From Synergistaceae bacterium (GTDB lineage: Bacteria; Synergistota; Synergistia; Synergistales; Aminobacteriaceae): a stretch of DNA of 62,203 nt. Positions 54,343-62,203 of this stretch are shown here, in pieces. The stretch covers positions 1 to 62,203 of the forward strand of contig JAFSWW010000099.1 of NCBI GenBank assembly GCA_017444345.1, written 5' to 3'. The notes under the pieces are model-generated. The model did not search any database. It saw nothing but the letters and a program-made list of their open reading frames with translations, and was not told the DNA's origin. Every line of letters starts with the position of its first letter. Position 1 is the stretch's first letter. A program made the position numbers and the translations under genes.

Positions 54343-55904
54343 ATAAGACCCGCGCGATAAAAATATTTCTGTGTATATTCTGGCTTGCTGCGGTAATTTT
54401 GCCGTTAATTCAAATGCTGTCGACTGCTGCGGGCGTAAATATTATTGATATAATAACAGCGAGAAAATTTTTTAGAGCCCTGACTCAATCTCTAACAGTG
54501 AGTACAACAGCTGCGGGGATTTCTATAATACTTGCGGGGATTCTTGCGTGGTCAATAGCTCGGACTAACATAAAGCATAAAACTATCTTGAACACTATTA
54601 TAATTATTCCCATGTTGATTCCGTCAATTTCTCACGGAATGGGATTAATTACTATTTTAGGAGCAAACGGCTGGCTTTCTCGATTAGTCGGACTTAGGGG
54701 CGGAATTTATGGATTCTGGGGTATTGTTATAGGCTCTGTGATGTATTCTTTTCCTGTGGCGTATTTAATGCTGTATGATATTTTGCGCTATGAAGACGGG
54801 ACTCCATACGAGGCCGCAGAAGTTATGGGAATGAGCACGGGAGATAAATTTTTTGCTGTAACTCTGCCATATTTAAGAAAGCCGTTAATTTCTGTAATAT
54901 TTGCGGTGTTCACAATGATAATTACTGATTATGGAGTGCCGCTCATGGTAGGAGGAAAATATATCACGCTTCCCGTCATGATGTATCAGGATGTAATAGG
55001 AATGCTTGAATTCGGCAAAGGGTCAGTTATAGGGATGATTTTATTGATTCCGGCGTTAATTGCGTGTGTGCTTGACATTATGAACAGGGACAAGGGGAAT
55101 TCAGAATTTATCAGTAAATCATATAGAATCAAGCAAAATAATTTACGAGACAACGCGGCAAAGTTTATAATTTGTGTTATATTGCTGATGATTTTGACTC
55201 CGATTGCGTCATTTTCCGTGCTGGGCTTTATCAATAAATACCCGATTGACATGACATTTTCACTTGAGAATATAAAGCAGGCTATTAACATGGGAGCGAT
55301 AAAATATTTAATGAATTCTATAATTATAGCCTCTCTTACTGCAATAATAGGGACGGCCTTAGCACTTGTTAATTCATACATGACAGCTCGAAACAGGACG
55401 AGATCAAATTATATTTTGCATTTAATGTCAATAACTTCACTTGCTATACCGGGAATAGTGCTCGGACTGAGTTATATAATGTTCTTCAAAGCGAGTATTA
55501 TTTACGGGACATTTGCGATATTAATTTTAGTGAACATAACACACTTTTTTGCGTCCCCGTATCTTATGGCATATAACACATTCGGGAAGATTAACGAGAA
55601 TCTTGAGTCAGTCGGCGCGACACTGGGAATCAAAAAATTTGACGTGATAAAAGATGTAATACTGCCTCAATCAATCGGGACAATTTTAGAAATGGCAGGA
55701 TATTTTTTCGTGAACTCAATGATGACGATCTCTGCGGTGTCGTTCCTAGCAAATGCAAATAATAAACCTGCGGCACTGATGATTACTCAATTTGAAGGTC
55801 AAATGCAATTAGAGTGTGCGGCATTCGTGAGTCTTGCTATATTGCTTGTAAATATTTTAATGAAATTTCTTAGTGCGATAATAAAGCGGACAAGGATTCA
55901 ATAA
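54339..55904 (+). CDS. ABC transporter permease, fused two-domain type
   Basis: A 521-residue permease with two BPD-transport domains in one chain (about 30-240 and 290-515), as in FbpB/ThiP/PhnU-V-type importers. Twelve or so membrane helices. EAA-loop-like sequences lie at EAAEVMGMSTGDKFFAVTLP (about 159-178) and ESVGATLGIKKFDVIKDVILP (about 423-443), which dock the ATPase. It starts with ATGA overlap on the ATPase gene. The two domains make one subunit sufficient for the channel. Substrate as for the binding protein. Confidence 0.93.
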   Translation: MNKTRAIKIFLCIFWLAAVILPLIQMLSTAAGVNIIDIITARKFFRALTQSLTVSTTAAGISIILAGILAWSIARTNIKHKTILNTIIIIPMLIPSISHGMGLITILGANGWLSRLVGLRGGIYGFWGIVIGSVMYSFPVAYLMLYDILRYEDGTPYEAAEVMGMSTGDKFFAVTLPYLRKPLISVIFAVFTMIITDYGVPLMVGGKYITLPVMMYQDVIGMLEFGKGSVIGMILLIPALIACVLDIMNRDKGNSEFISKSYRIKQNNLRDNAAKFIICVILLMILTPIASFSVLGFINKYPIDMTFSLENIKQAINMGAIKYLMNSIIIASLTAIIGTALALVNSYMTARNRTRSNYILHLMSITSLAIPGIVLGLSYIMFFKASIIYGTFAILILVNITHFFASPYLMAYNTFGKINENLESVGATLGIKKFDVIKDVILPQSIGTILEMAGYFFVNSMMTISAVSFLANANNKPAALMITQFEGQMQLECAAFVSLAILLVNILMKFLSAIIKRTRIQ

Positions 55905-55929
55905 AAGCTCCCTATCCGCCTAAAAATTT

Positions 55930-57432
55930 TTATTTGCCTGCTAAATATTCATTCATGCTGGCTGCTGCTCTGCGTCCTTCACCCATTGCGAGAATAACTG
56001 TAGCAGCTCCGAGAACTATATCACCGCCCGCCCATACTCTGGGAATGCTGGTTTTCTGATTCTCGTCGACGATAATATTTCCGCGTTTAGTAACGTTGAG
56101 TCCCTCTGTAGTCTGAGCCATTAACGGATTTGACTCATTGCCCAGTGCTACAACGGCCGCGTCAATCTCTAAAACGTGTTCAGTTCCGGGCTTGGCTACG
56201 GGTTTGCGTCTTCCTGATTCGTCAGGTTCGCCGAGTTCATACGTCAATAATTCGACTCCGGTTAATCTGCCCTTGTCATCGCCGATAAATTTCGTCGGAT
56301 TCTCTAAGAAATGGAAATCGACTCCCTCTTCAATTGCGTGGGCGACTTCTTCAGCTCTTGCCGGCATTTCTGCGCGTGTTCTTCTGTAGACGCAATAAAC
56401 TTTTTCAGCTCCGAGTCTTAATGCAGTCCTTGCGCCGTCCATTGCAACATTACCGCCTCCGAAAACTGCGACTCTTTTTGCCTCGAATAAAGGCGTGTCA
56501 GCGTGTTCACGGTCATAAGCCTTCATTAAATTTGAACGCGTTAAATACTCATTTGCGCTGAATACTCCGATTAAGTTTTCGCCCTCAATGCCTAAAAATT
56601 TAGGAAGTCCTGCGCCCGTTCCTATAAATGCCGCGTCGTAGCCTTCTTTGTCTAAAAGCTGCTCTAAAGTTTCAGTGCGTCCGACAAGAAAACTTGTTTT
56701 GAATTCAACGCCCATTTTCTTGAGATTCTCGACTTCTTTAGCGACTATTTCTTTAGGGAGTCTGAATTCGGGAATGCCGTAGACCATAACACCGCCGGTT
56801 TTCTGGAATGCTTCAAAGACTGTAACGCTATGTCCTGCGCGCCTAATATCAGCAGCAACTGTGAGACCTGCAGGGCCTGAACCGATTACAGCAACTTTTT
56901 TGCCGGTCTCAGGAGCAGGAGTCGGGACTGTGATTTGATTATTTGCGCGTTCCCAGTCAGCTACGAATCTTTCAAGACGGCCGATTGCTACAGCTTTTTC
57001 CGGAGTCTTTAACATTTTACCGACTGTGCAGAAACTTTGACACTGTTTTTCTTGAGGACATACACGGCCGCAAATTGCAGGAAGTAAATTTGTCTGCTTT
57101 ATAGTGTCAACAGCTCCCTTGAAATCACCTTTTTGAATATGCGAGATAAATTCAGGAATGGGAACAGCAACGGGGCAGCCTTTTTTGCAGGGAGCTCCGG
57201 GACATTGTATACAGCGTTCGGCCTCGACTCTTGCTTGAGTCTCAGTATAACCGAGTGCGACTTCTCCCATTTCGTGAGCTCGTTTAATCGGATCTCTTGA
57301 GGGCATTTCCTGCGGGGGGATTGCTGTTCTGTCTTTATTAGTGATTGTGCCTGCTGATTTCTTTGGCTCTAAGTCTGCCCAGAGTTTGGCGGCTTCTTCC
57401 TGTAAAATTTCTGTTGTCTTGTGTTCGCTCAT
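55930..57432 (-). CDS. nfnB: NfnB / glutamate-synthase small-subunit-like oxidoreductase
   Basis: A 500-residue FAD/NADPH protein with an N-terminal Fe-S domain: CIQCPGAPCKKGCPV (about 74-88) and CGRVCPQEKQCQSFC (about 121-135) bind two 4Fe-4S clusters. GSGPAGLTVAADIRRAGH (about 183-200) is the FAD site and VFGGGNVAMDGARTALRLG (about 324-342) the NADPH site. With the adjacent NfnA-like gene it forms NADH-dependent reduced ferredoxin:NADP oxidoreductase, an electron-bifurcating enzyme of anaerobes. The alternative is glutamate synthase small subunit (gltD), but the nfnA neighbour favours Nfn. Three bases after nfnA. Confidence 0.9.
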   Translation of the reverse strand: MSEHKTTEILQEEAAKLWADLEPKKSAGTITNKDRTAIPPQEMPSRDPIKRAHEMGEVALGYTETQARVEAERCIQCPGAPCKKGCPVAVPIPEFISHIQKGDFKGAVDTIKQTNLLPAICGRVCPQEKQCQSFCTVGKMLKTPEKAVAIGRLERFVADWERANNQITVPTPAPETGKKVAVIGSGPAGLTVAADIRRAGHSVTVFEAFQKTGGVMVYGIPEFRLPKEIVAKEVENLKKMGVEFKTSFLVGRTETLEQLLDKEGYDAAFIGTGAGLPKFLGIEGENLIGVFSANEYLTRSNLMKAYDREHADTPLFEAKRVAVFGGGNVAMDGARTALRLGAEKVYCVYRRTRAEMPARAEEVAHAIEEGVDFHFLENPTKFIGDDKGRLTGVELLTYELGEPDESGRRKPVAKPGTEHVLEIDAAVVALGNESNPLMAQTTEGLNVTKRGNIIVDENQKTSIPRVWAGGDIVLGAATVILAMGEGRRAAASMNEYLAGK

Positions 57433-57435
57433 AAT

Positions 57436-58305
57436 TTAGGCCTTCTTTCCTGCGTCGAGTCCGACTCGGCATTTGTGATCTGCTTCACGTTCTTTGTCCT
57501 TAAAAGCTGTCATTCTCTGCATCATGTTGTCAAAATCGACTTCATAACCGTTGAATTCGGGGCCGTCAACACAGACAAATTTTGTTTGATCTCCTACTTT
57601 GACTCTGCAGCATCCGCACATGCCAGTGCCGTCTATCATAATAGTATTTAATGATGTAGTAATAGGAACTCCGAACGGTCTCGCAGCAGCTACGCAGAAT
57701 TTCATCATGATTGCGGGGCCTATTGAAACTATTTCGCTGACTTTCTCGCGCTCACAGACTTCTTTTAACGGCTCAGTAACAACAGCTTTGCGGCAGTATG
57801 AACCGTCATCAGTAACGATTATAAGCTCGTCGGAAGCCTTGCGCATTTCGTCCTCAAAGAATAATAAATCCTTTGTGCGTGCTCCTATAACTGTAATAAC
57901 TTTATTTCCGATTGCGTGATTTGCTTCAACAATTGGATGTAACGGGGCGATTCCTATTCCTCCGCCTATGCAGAGAACTGCGCCGTCTTTCTTCTCGATA
58001 TGAGTGGGTCTGCCTAATGGACCTACTAAAACGGGGATATTATCTCCTACGTTAAAATTCATTGAGAATCTGCGTGTAGTAGCTCCCACTGTCTGGAAAA
58101 CTACAGCGATCCAGCCTTCTTCAGCGTTTGCGTCTGCAATTGTTAAAGGTATTCTCTCGCCGTAATCTTCATCAATCTGGAAAATTATAAACTGTCCTGC
58201 TTTCCTGTTGCGTGCTATTTCCGGTGCCTCGACTTTGTAGTAATAAACGCTTTGATCTCTTTCTTTGTCATATGAGAGCTGGCGTTTTTCGAGTATCTTA
58301 TGCAA
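57436..58305 (-). CDS. nfnA: NfnA (ferredoxin-NADP reductase-type FAD/NAD subunit)
   Basis: A 289-residue ferredoxin reductase-like subunit. ERIPLTIADANAEEGWIAV (about 50-68) is the FAD domain, GGGIGIAPLHPIVEAN (about 113-128) the NAD site, and MCGCCRVKVGDQTKFVCVDGPEF (about 233-255) the Cys-rich 2Fe-2S motif at the C-terminus. It resembles the small subunit of dihydroorotate dehydrogenase (PyrK) and sulfide dehydrogenase (SudB). Order nfnA-nfnB with three-base spacing is characteristic of the bifurcating transhydrogenase. Confidence 0.92.
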   Translation of the reverse strand: MHKILEKRQLSYDKERDQSVYYYKVEAPEIARNRKAGQFIIFQIDEDYGERIPLTIADANAEEGWIAVVFQTVGATTRRFSMNFNVGDNIPVLVGPLGRPTHIEKKDGAVLCIGGGIGIAPLHPIVEANHAIGNKVITVIGARTKDLLFFEDEMRKASDELIIVTDDGSYCRKAVVTEPLKEVCEREKVSEIVSIGPAIMMKFCVAAARPFGVPITTSLNTIMIDGTGMCGCCRVKVGDQTKFVCVDGPEFNGYEVDFDNMMQRMTAFKDKEREADHKCRVGLDAGKKA

Positions 58306-58402
58306 AAAAATTCCCCCTCATTTATTTATAATATAAATTGTGAATTGTTTATTATTACACGACAAATAATAAGCCTAAATCCTGATTTAAACAAGTATAT
58401 TA

Positions 58403-59965
58403 TTATTGCAATTTTATGGAGTTCAAGAATTCGGCATTTGTGTCAGTCTGCTTTAACTTGTCGAGAATTAAATTTAACGCGCCTGCTTCATCAACTCCCG
58501 CTATACGTTTACGCAAAATCCATAAGCGTTTAAGTTCGTCATCAGGTATTAATAACTCCTCGCGCCTAGTTCCTGATTTAGTAATATCAATAGCCGGGAA
58601 TATTCTTTGTTCGGCCAGTTTTCGCGACAAATGTAATTCCATGTTGCCCGTGCCCTTGAACTCTTCATAAATAACATCGTCCATTCTGCTGCCCGTGTCA
58701 GTTAAAGCAGTGCCTATTATTGTGAGACTCCCGCCCTCTTCAAAATTTCTAGCTGCTCCGAAAAATCTTTTAGGGAAGTATAAGCCCGATGGATCAAGAC
58801 CGCCCGATAAAGTTCTACCCGACGGAGGCACAGTTAAATTTGAAGCTCTTGCAAGTCTCGTGATTGAGTCAAGCAATATAACTACATCGCGTTTTGCCTC
58901 GACAAGGCGTTTTGCTTTCTCCAGTGCCAAATTTGCGACTCTTATATGCTCGTCTGCAGGCCTGTCAAAAGTTGATGCTATAACTTCTCCGTCAATTGAG
59001 CGCGCTATATCCGTAACTTCTTCGGGGCGTTCGTCGATTAACAGGGCCATTATTATAATATCCGGCGAATTTGCTGCGATTGCCCGTGCGATACGCTTTA
59101 ATAGAGTCGTCTTCCCTGCTTTAGGAGGCGACACAATTAATGCTCTCTGGCCGAGTCCAATCGGTGCAAACATGTCTACAAGTCGAGTAGCTAAATCTTT
59201 AGGATCTGACTCAAGAGAGAGTCTCACTTCCGGAAATATCGGAGTCAATTGCGCAAAAACTGCCCTGTGCCGCGAATATTCAGGATCAGAAAAATTAACG
59301 GTCTCGACTCGTAATAAAGCCTCGTAGTGTTCCTGATCTCGTGGAGGACGAATTAAGCCCCATATTACATCGCCGTTTCTTAGGCCGAACCTGCGAATCT
59401 GTGAAGACGATAAATAAACGTCGCTGTCAGTCGGGAGCATTCCTTTAGGCCGCAGGAATCCGAAATTTTCCGGTAAAATCTCAAGAGTCCCCCCGCCAAA
59501 TCTGTAATTCATGCTTTCTGCCTGAGCCTTGAGAGTCGCGAGAATTAAATCATCCTTGCGCATTGAGACAGGAGCATTTACGTTAAATTCTTTGGCAATT
59601 CGTCTTAAATCAACGGCATTTTTTGAAGCAAGCATAGAATACGTATATTTAGGTTTCGGGTGCTGTATTAAATCCCTGCGTCCATATGTCGGAGTCGTCC
59701 TTGCCGGGCTTTGAGTGTCTTCGTTGTCATCGTCTGAGTCGTCAATAATGGGCGGCTCGTCAATCTCATTATATGAGTTCTGCTGTATCTCGTTTACTTC
59801 TTCTTTCAGCTCGTCGGGCATTTCTTCGGGTGCGGGCTGAGTGTTAATAATTTCGCTTGTAAGCTCGATTGTTTTCGGTTTTCTTCCGCGTCTCTTAGGT
59901 GCTGCTATAACTTCTTCTGATAATAATTCAGGTGATTCTAATAATGATTTTGCTTTTCTTGGCAT
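58403..59965 (-). CDS. rho: Transcription termination factor Rho
   Basis: A 520-residue hexameric RNA helicase. The first about 95 residues are an acidic, lineage-specific extension. KNAVDLRRIAKEFNVN (about 114-129) begins the Rho-N domain; the cold-shock RNA-binding domain (GTLEILPENFGFLRP, about 159-173) follows. The ATPase has Walker A SPPKAGKTTLLKR (about 279-291; the family has GxPKAGKT) and DVVILLDSITRLARA (about 363-377). Q-loop and R-loop regions are intact (VPPSGRTLSGGLDPSGLYFP). AAGGAAAAA precedes the ATG. It is followed by the nfn pair at some distance, not by rpmE. Confidence 0.96.
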   Translation of the reverse strand: MPRKAKSLLESPELLSEEVIAAPKRRGRKPKTIELTSEIINTQPAPEEMPDELKEEVNEIQQNSYNEIDEPPIIDDSDDDNEDTQSPARTTPTYGRRDLIQHPKPKYTYSMLASKNAVDLRRIAKEFNVNAPVSMRKDDLILATLKAQAESMNYRFGGGTLEILPENFGFLRPKGMLPTDSDVYLSSSQIRRFGLRNGDVIWGLIRPPRDQEHYEALLRVETVNFSDPEYSRHRAVFAQLTPIFPEVRLSLESDPKDLATRLVDMFAPIGLGQRALIVSPPKAGKTTLLKRIARAIAANSPDIIIMALLIDERPEEVTDIARSIDGEVIASTFDRPADEHIRVANLALEKAKRLVEAKRDVVILLDSITRLARASNLTVPPSGRTLSGGLDPSGLYFPKRFFGAARNFEEGGSLTIIGTALTDTGSRMDDVIYEEFKGTGNMELHLSRKLAEQRIFPAIDITKSGTRREELLIPDDELKRLWILRKRIAGVDEAGALNLILDKLKQTDTNAEFLNSIKLQ

Positions 59966-60009
59966 AAAAATTTTTCCTTACATAATATAAATATAAATTA
60001 ATAATAAAA

Positions 60010-60050
60010 ATTGGGAAGACTGGAAGCCGCTTTTAACGACTCCCAGTAAA
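60010..60050 (-). terminator. Probable terminator of pfkA
   Basis: On the minus strand a stem of TGGGA with TCCCA, strengthened by an inner imperfect stem, is followed by ATTTTTATT. It lies just after the pfkA stop and before the rho ribosome-binding site. Pairing is imperfect, so confidence is moderate. Confidence 0.5.
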
Positions 60051-60055
60051 TAACA

Positions 60056-61021
60056 CTAATTCATTTTGTTGATTAAGCTCAACATCTCCGGACTTAAAGA
60101 TTTATGCTCACTCCACGCGCGTTCTAATGGACTCAGCACGAGTTTATGATTAATATTTCCTACCATCATGCCGGATTTACCGATCATTAAACTTTCAGTG
60201 GCAAATGCTCCCATTCTAGTAGCGAGAACTACATCAAATGAAGTCGGGTGCCCTCCGCGCTGAATATAGCCTAAAACAGTAACTCTTGCGTCATATCCGC
60301 CAGCGTCCGCTAATTGTTCCTTCATTTCGGCAGCACTCATAACTCCTTCAGCTAGAATTATAAGTGTATGACTCTTGTGTTCGGCGTAAGAATTCTTTAA
60401 TAATTTCGTGAGATTCCCTATACTGAGCGGCAATTCAGGAACTACGGCATATTCTGCACCGGTTGCGACGGCGACTTCAAGAGCGAGAAATCCCGCATTA
60501 CGTCCCATGACTTCAACGACAAATAATCTTTGATGGCTTGAGGCTGTATCACGTAATTTCATGATTGCTTCAAGAGCTGTATTTACTGCAGTGTCAAAGC
60601 CTATAGTTTCGTCCGTGCCTGTTATGTCATTATCAATAGTGCCGGGGATTCCTATTGTAGGGAATCCTAAATCGTGAAGAGCCTTAGCCCCGTGAAATGA
60701 CCCGTCACCGCCGATTACGACAAGGCCGTCAATTCCTGCATCGTGCATTTTCTCAAGTGCTTCTTCCCGGCCTTCAGGAGTCTTGAATCTTTCGCTGCGT
60801 GCTGTCTTGAGAATAGTTCCGCCCCTGTGAATAATGCCTCCGACTGCTTTGCTGTCAAGGGGGATAAAATCGCCCTCGATTAAACCTTCATAGCCTCTCA
60901 TTACTCCGATGCACTCTTTATCGTTAAACATACAAGTGCGGGCAACTGCTCTGACAGCGGCATTCATACCCGGTGAATCTCCGCCGCTGGTAAGTACAGC
61001 GATACGATCCATTTTGTTCAT
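60056..61021 (-). CDS. pfkA: ATP-dependent 6-phosphofructokinase
   Basis: A 321-residue phosphofructokinase. GGDSPGMNAAVRAV (13-26) and GGDGSFHGAKAL (about 104-115) bind ATP; PGTIDNDITGTDETIGFDTA (about 125-144) contains the catalytic Asp; VEVMGRNAGFLAL (about 169-181) and GYIQRGGHPTSFD (about 257-269) bind fructose-6-P. GGDGS in place of a GGDDT motif indicates the ATP-dependent rather than the pyrophosphate-dependent form. The committed step of glycolysis. AAGGAAG precedes the ATG at 61021; the ATG three codons later is an alternative. Confidence 0.95.
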   Translation of the reverse strand: MNKMDRIAVLTSGGDSPGMNAAVRAVARTCMFNDKECIGVMRGYEGLIEGDFIPLDSKAVGGIIHRGGTILKTARSERFKTPEGREEALEKMHDAGIDGLVVIGGDGSFHGAKALHDLGFPTIGIPGTIDNDITGTDETIGFDTAVNTALEAIMKLRDTASSHQRLFVVEVMGRNAGFLALEVAVATGAEYAVVPELPLSIGNLTKLLKNSYAEHKSHTLIILAEGVMSAAEMKEQLADAGGYDARVTVLGYIQRGGHPTSFDVVLATRMGAFATESLMIGKSGMMVGNINHKLVLSPLERAWSEHKSLSPEMLSLINKMN

Positions 61022-61062
61022 AGTAATAACAACTTCCTTTCGTGTGCTGCTATATATTTTAC

Positions 61063-61857
61063 TTAATTAGACTGTAATTCGTCTATTCTTGAATTAACTT
61101 CTCTTGATTCTTTCTCAAGTGCCGCAATTTGTTCCTGTAATTTGCGTTTTTCCTCGTTTAATTTATCAGTGCGCTTCAATAATCTATCAATTTCGAGCCT
61201 GTTCGCTGCACGTCCGCCCGTTATGCTGCCTCTGTCTCTGCTCAAATCCCAGACCCATAACAAATCGCCCCTTGTTGAAGATAACGCGTAACAAATCGAG
61301 CTGTCAAATAAGATTCTCACATCTCTAGCACCGTCTAAAATTGCCTTGCCCGTCTTAGGATCATAGCGGGGGAAGAATACCATGCCGTCGCGTCCGCCCA
61401 AGACTTTGAAATTAAACCGCTTGTCATAATCTATCGGAGTGTATTTTTTGCCGCCTACAATCATAGTAATATGCTTATCGAACGGGCCGGGATAAATGGG
61501 AACTCCGCGAATATACATGTCAACATGAAAGGGGATGCACTCAGCGAGATTTAAATTTTTCAAGAGAGTATATTTGTAGTTCTCTACTTCGTCATTAGTC
61601 CACATGTTTTTTTCTGCTTCGGCTGCGATTAGATTTTCTACATACTCATTTGAATAGTACGTGATTCTGAGTTTCATGCTTTGCGAGTCGTCCTTGTCAG
61701 TAACTTCGATTTCATGCGCCCAGTTACGTAATGCAGCGGGTTCGGGTTCCTTCTTAGGTTTCTTTTTCTTGGCTGCTCCATAGGCTGAGACGGTGAAAAG
61801 AGTTAGAATTATTGTGATTAAAGCTGTAATTTTTTTGATTTTGCATGAACTTATCAT
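61063..61857 (-). CDS. Exported protein with C-terminal coiled coil, unknown function
   Basis: A 264-residue exported protein. Signal peptide 1 to about 27 (ITLFTVSAYGAA), then a Lys/Pro-rich stretch (KKKKPKKEPEP). Residues about 43-215 form an unrecognised globular domain with MKLRITYYSNEYVENLIAAE, MYIRGVPIYPGPFDKHIT and FKVLGGRDGMVFFPRY. Residues about 228-262 are a coiled coil (LLKRTDKLNEEKRKLQEQIA). No family assigned. It is 40 bases upstream of pfkA on the same strand, but a link in function is not evident. Confidence 0.75.
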   Translation of the reverse strand: MISSCKIKKITALITIILTLFTVSAYGAAKKKKPKKEPEPAALRNWAHEIEVTDKDDSQSMKLRITYYSNEYVENLIAAEAEKNMWTNDEVENYKYTLLKNLNLAECIPFHVDMYIRGVPIYPGPFDKHITMIVGGKKYTPIDYDKRFNFKVLGGRDGMVFFPRYDPKTGKAILDGARDVRILFDSSICYALSSTRGDLLWVWDLSRDRGSITGGRAANRLEIDRLLKRTDKLNEEKRKLQEQIAALEKESREVNSRIDELQSN

Positions 61858-62004
61858 GAAATTTATTCCTTTCTGTGTTCTTTCACTTGAATATTGCCGC
61901 GTGATAGGGATTTAAAAAATTTTCAAGTATTATATAACAAATTTGCGTAAAGATTATATCATGAATCAGGCTGATTTATTTTGCAGGGATTACGGGAATT
62001 TGCG

Positions 62005-62049
62005 AAAAAAAAAAATCAGGACTCACAGGTATAACCTGCAAATCCTGAT
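62005..62049 (-). terminator. Strong intrinsic terminator
   Basis: On the minus strand ATCAGGA and TGCAGG pair with CCTGTG and TCCTGAT to form a long hairpin with a small loop, followed by 11 T (62015-62005). It ends the partial gene at the window edge. Confidence 0.9.
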
Positions 62050-62062
62050 AATTATTATAAAT

Positions 62063-62203
62063 TTATTGTGCTTGAGTTAATTCAACAGCTATAACCGGTT
62101 TATAAATTTTCCCGGCCTCAAACCATGCTGATACAGTTACGCAAAAATCTTCAGGGACGTTAAAAATTTCTTTGCCGTCATCGTTAAAGAATATAGCTGT
62201 GTT
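62063..62203 (-). CDS. C-terminal end of a truncated gene, unknown function
   Basis: The last 46 residues of a protein cut by the window end. It reads NTAIFFNDDGKEIFNVPEDF, then CVTVSAWFEAGKIYKPVIAV, and ends ELTQAQ. No motif is recognised. A ribosomal frame without internal stops and a strong terminator 14 bases after its stop support that it is real. Confidence 0.6.
   Translation of the reverse strand, partial: NTAIFFNDDGKEIFNVPEDFCVTVSAWFEAGKIYKPVIAVELTQAQ

Noticed and set aside
55885-55930. Intrinsic terminator between the ABC permease and nfnB
   Set aside because: GCGGACAAGG and CCCTATCCGC pair with two mismatches; too weak to call, though some terminator is expected between the convergent genes.

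Overview
The window is an A/T-rich bacterial chromosome segment with short intergenic gaps and genes on both strands. It most likely comes from the Synergistota (a gut- or rumen-type Synergistaceae). The best clue is the 818-residue exported protein at 1699-4155, which ends in a Gly/Ser/Cys-rich motif, a hydrophobic helix and a basic tail, as in Synerg-CTERM proteins. The NfnAB pair and the acetyl-type diaminopimelate genes fit an anaerobic amino-acid fermenter. The assignment is inference from these features; no 16S rRNA is present.

Layout. 1-5.4 kb: K+/H+ antiporter, the Synerg-CTERM protein, an ~81-bp tandem repeat, and a RelB/DinJ-YoeB toxin-antitoxin pair. 5.6-10.5 kb: lysine/DAP operon dapA-dapB-dapH-M20 deacetylase-lysC. 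10.7-16.8 kb: a frameshifted DUF262/DUF1524 (GmrSD-like) gene, an orphan cheV, an unknown gene, rpoD and a K+-channel-like protein. 16.8-27.7 kb: DUF362 protein, tRNA-Arg(CCG), NuoM/MrpD-like subunit, aldo/keto reductase, hinT-rpsU-Sel1-yqeY, gltX, xth, and the rpmH-rnpA-yidD-yidC-jag operon (no dnaA beside it). 27.9-29.8 kb: rapZ-yvcK.

29.8-36.6 kb (minus strand) is the most interesting block. It is an apparent phosphonate operon: flavin reductase, exported SagB-like nitroreductase, NTP transferase, cytidylyltransferase-PEP mutase, radical SAM-cytidylyltransferase, Fe-alcohol dehydrogenase and phosphonopyruvate decarboxylase. The NTP transferase and PEP mutase reading frames are split at a run of 12 G; 10 or 13 G would join them into one three-domain protein. 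The enzyme set would make 2-hydroxyethylphosphonate and CMP-activate it, as in the early fosfomycin pathway.

36.7-50.4 kb: envelope and housekeeping genes, namely mannose-1-phosphate guanylyltransferase, M23 peptidase, two tandem purine nucleoside phosphorylases (one with a signal peptide), a nitroreductase, two acyltransferase-3 proteins, pgi, a beta-helix lipoprotein, an aminotransferase and a frameshifted Sel1 gene. 50.5-55.9 kb: an exported MBL protein, then a winged-helix/LicC-PntC-like cytidylyltransferase and an ABC importer whose binding-protein gene carries a run of 11 G. 55.9-62.2 kb: nfnAB, rho, pfkA, an exported coiled-coil protein and the 3' end of another gene.

Four simple-sequence repeats of a slippage-prone type lie within 18 kb (G12, (CACAT)4.6, (AGGAGTC)7, G11), all at or inside genes with likely surface-decoration or uptake roles. 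Together they suggest a contingency region that switches a phosphonate or phosphocholine-like surface tag and glycan acylation, comparable in logic to the lic1 locus of Haemophilus. Assembly or sequencing error in the homopolymers remains the main alternative.
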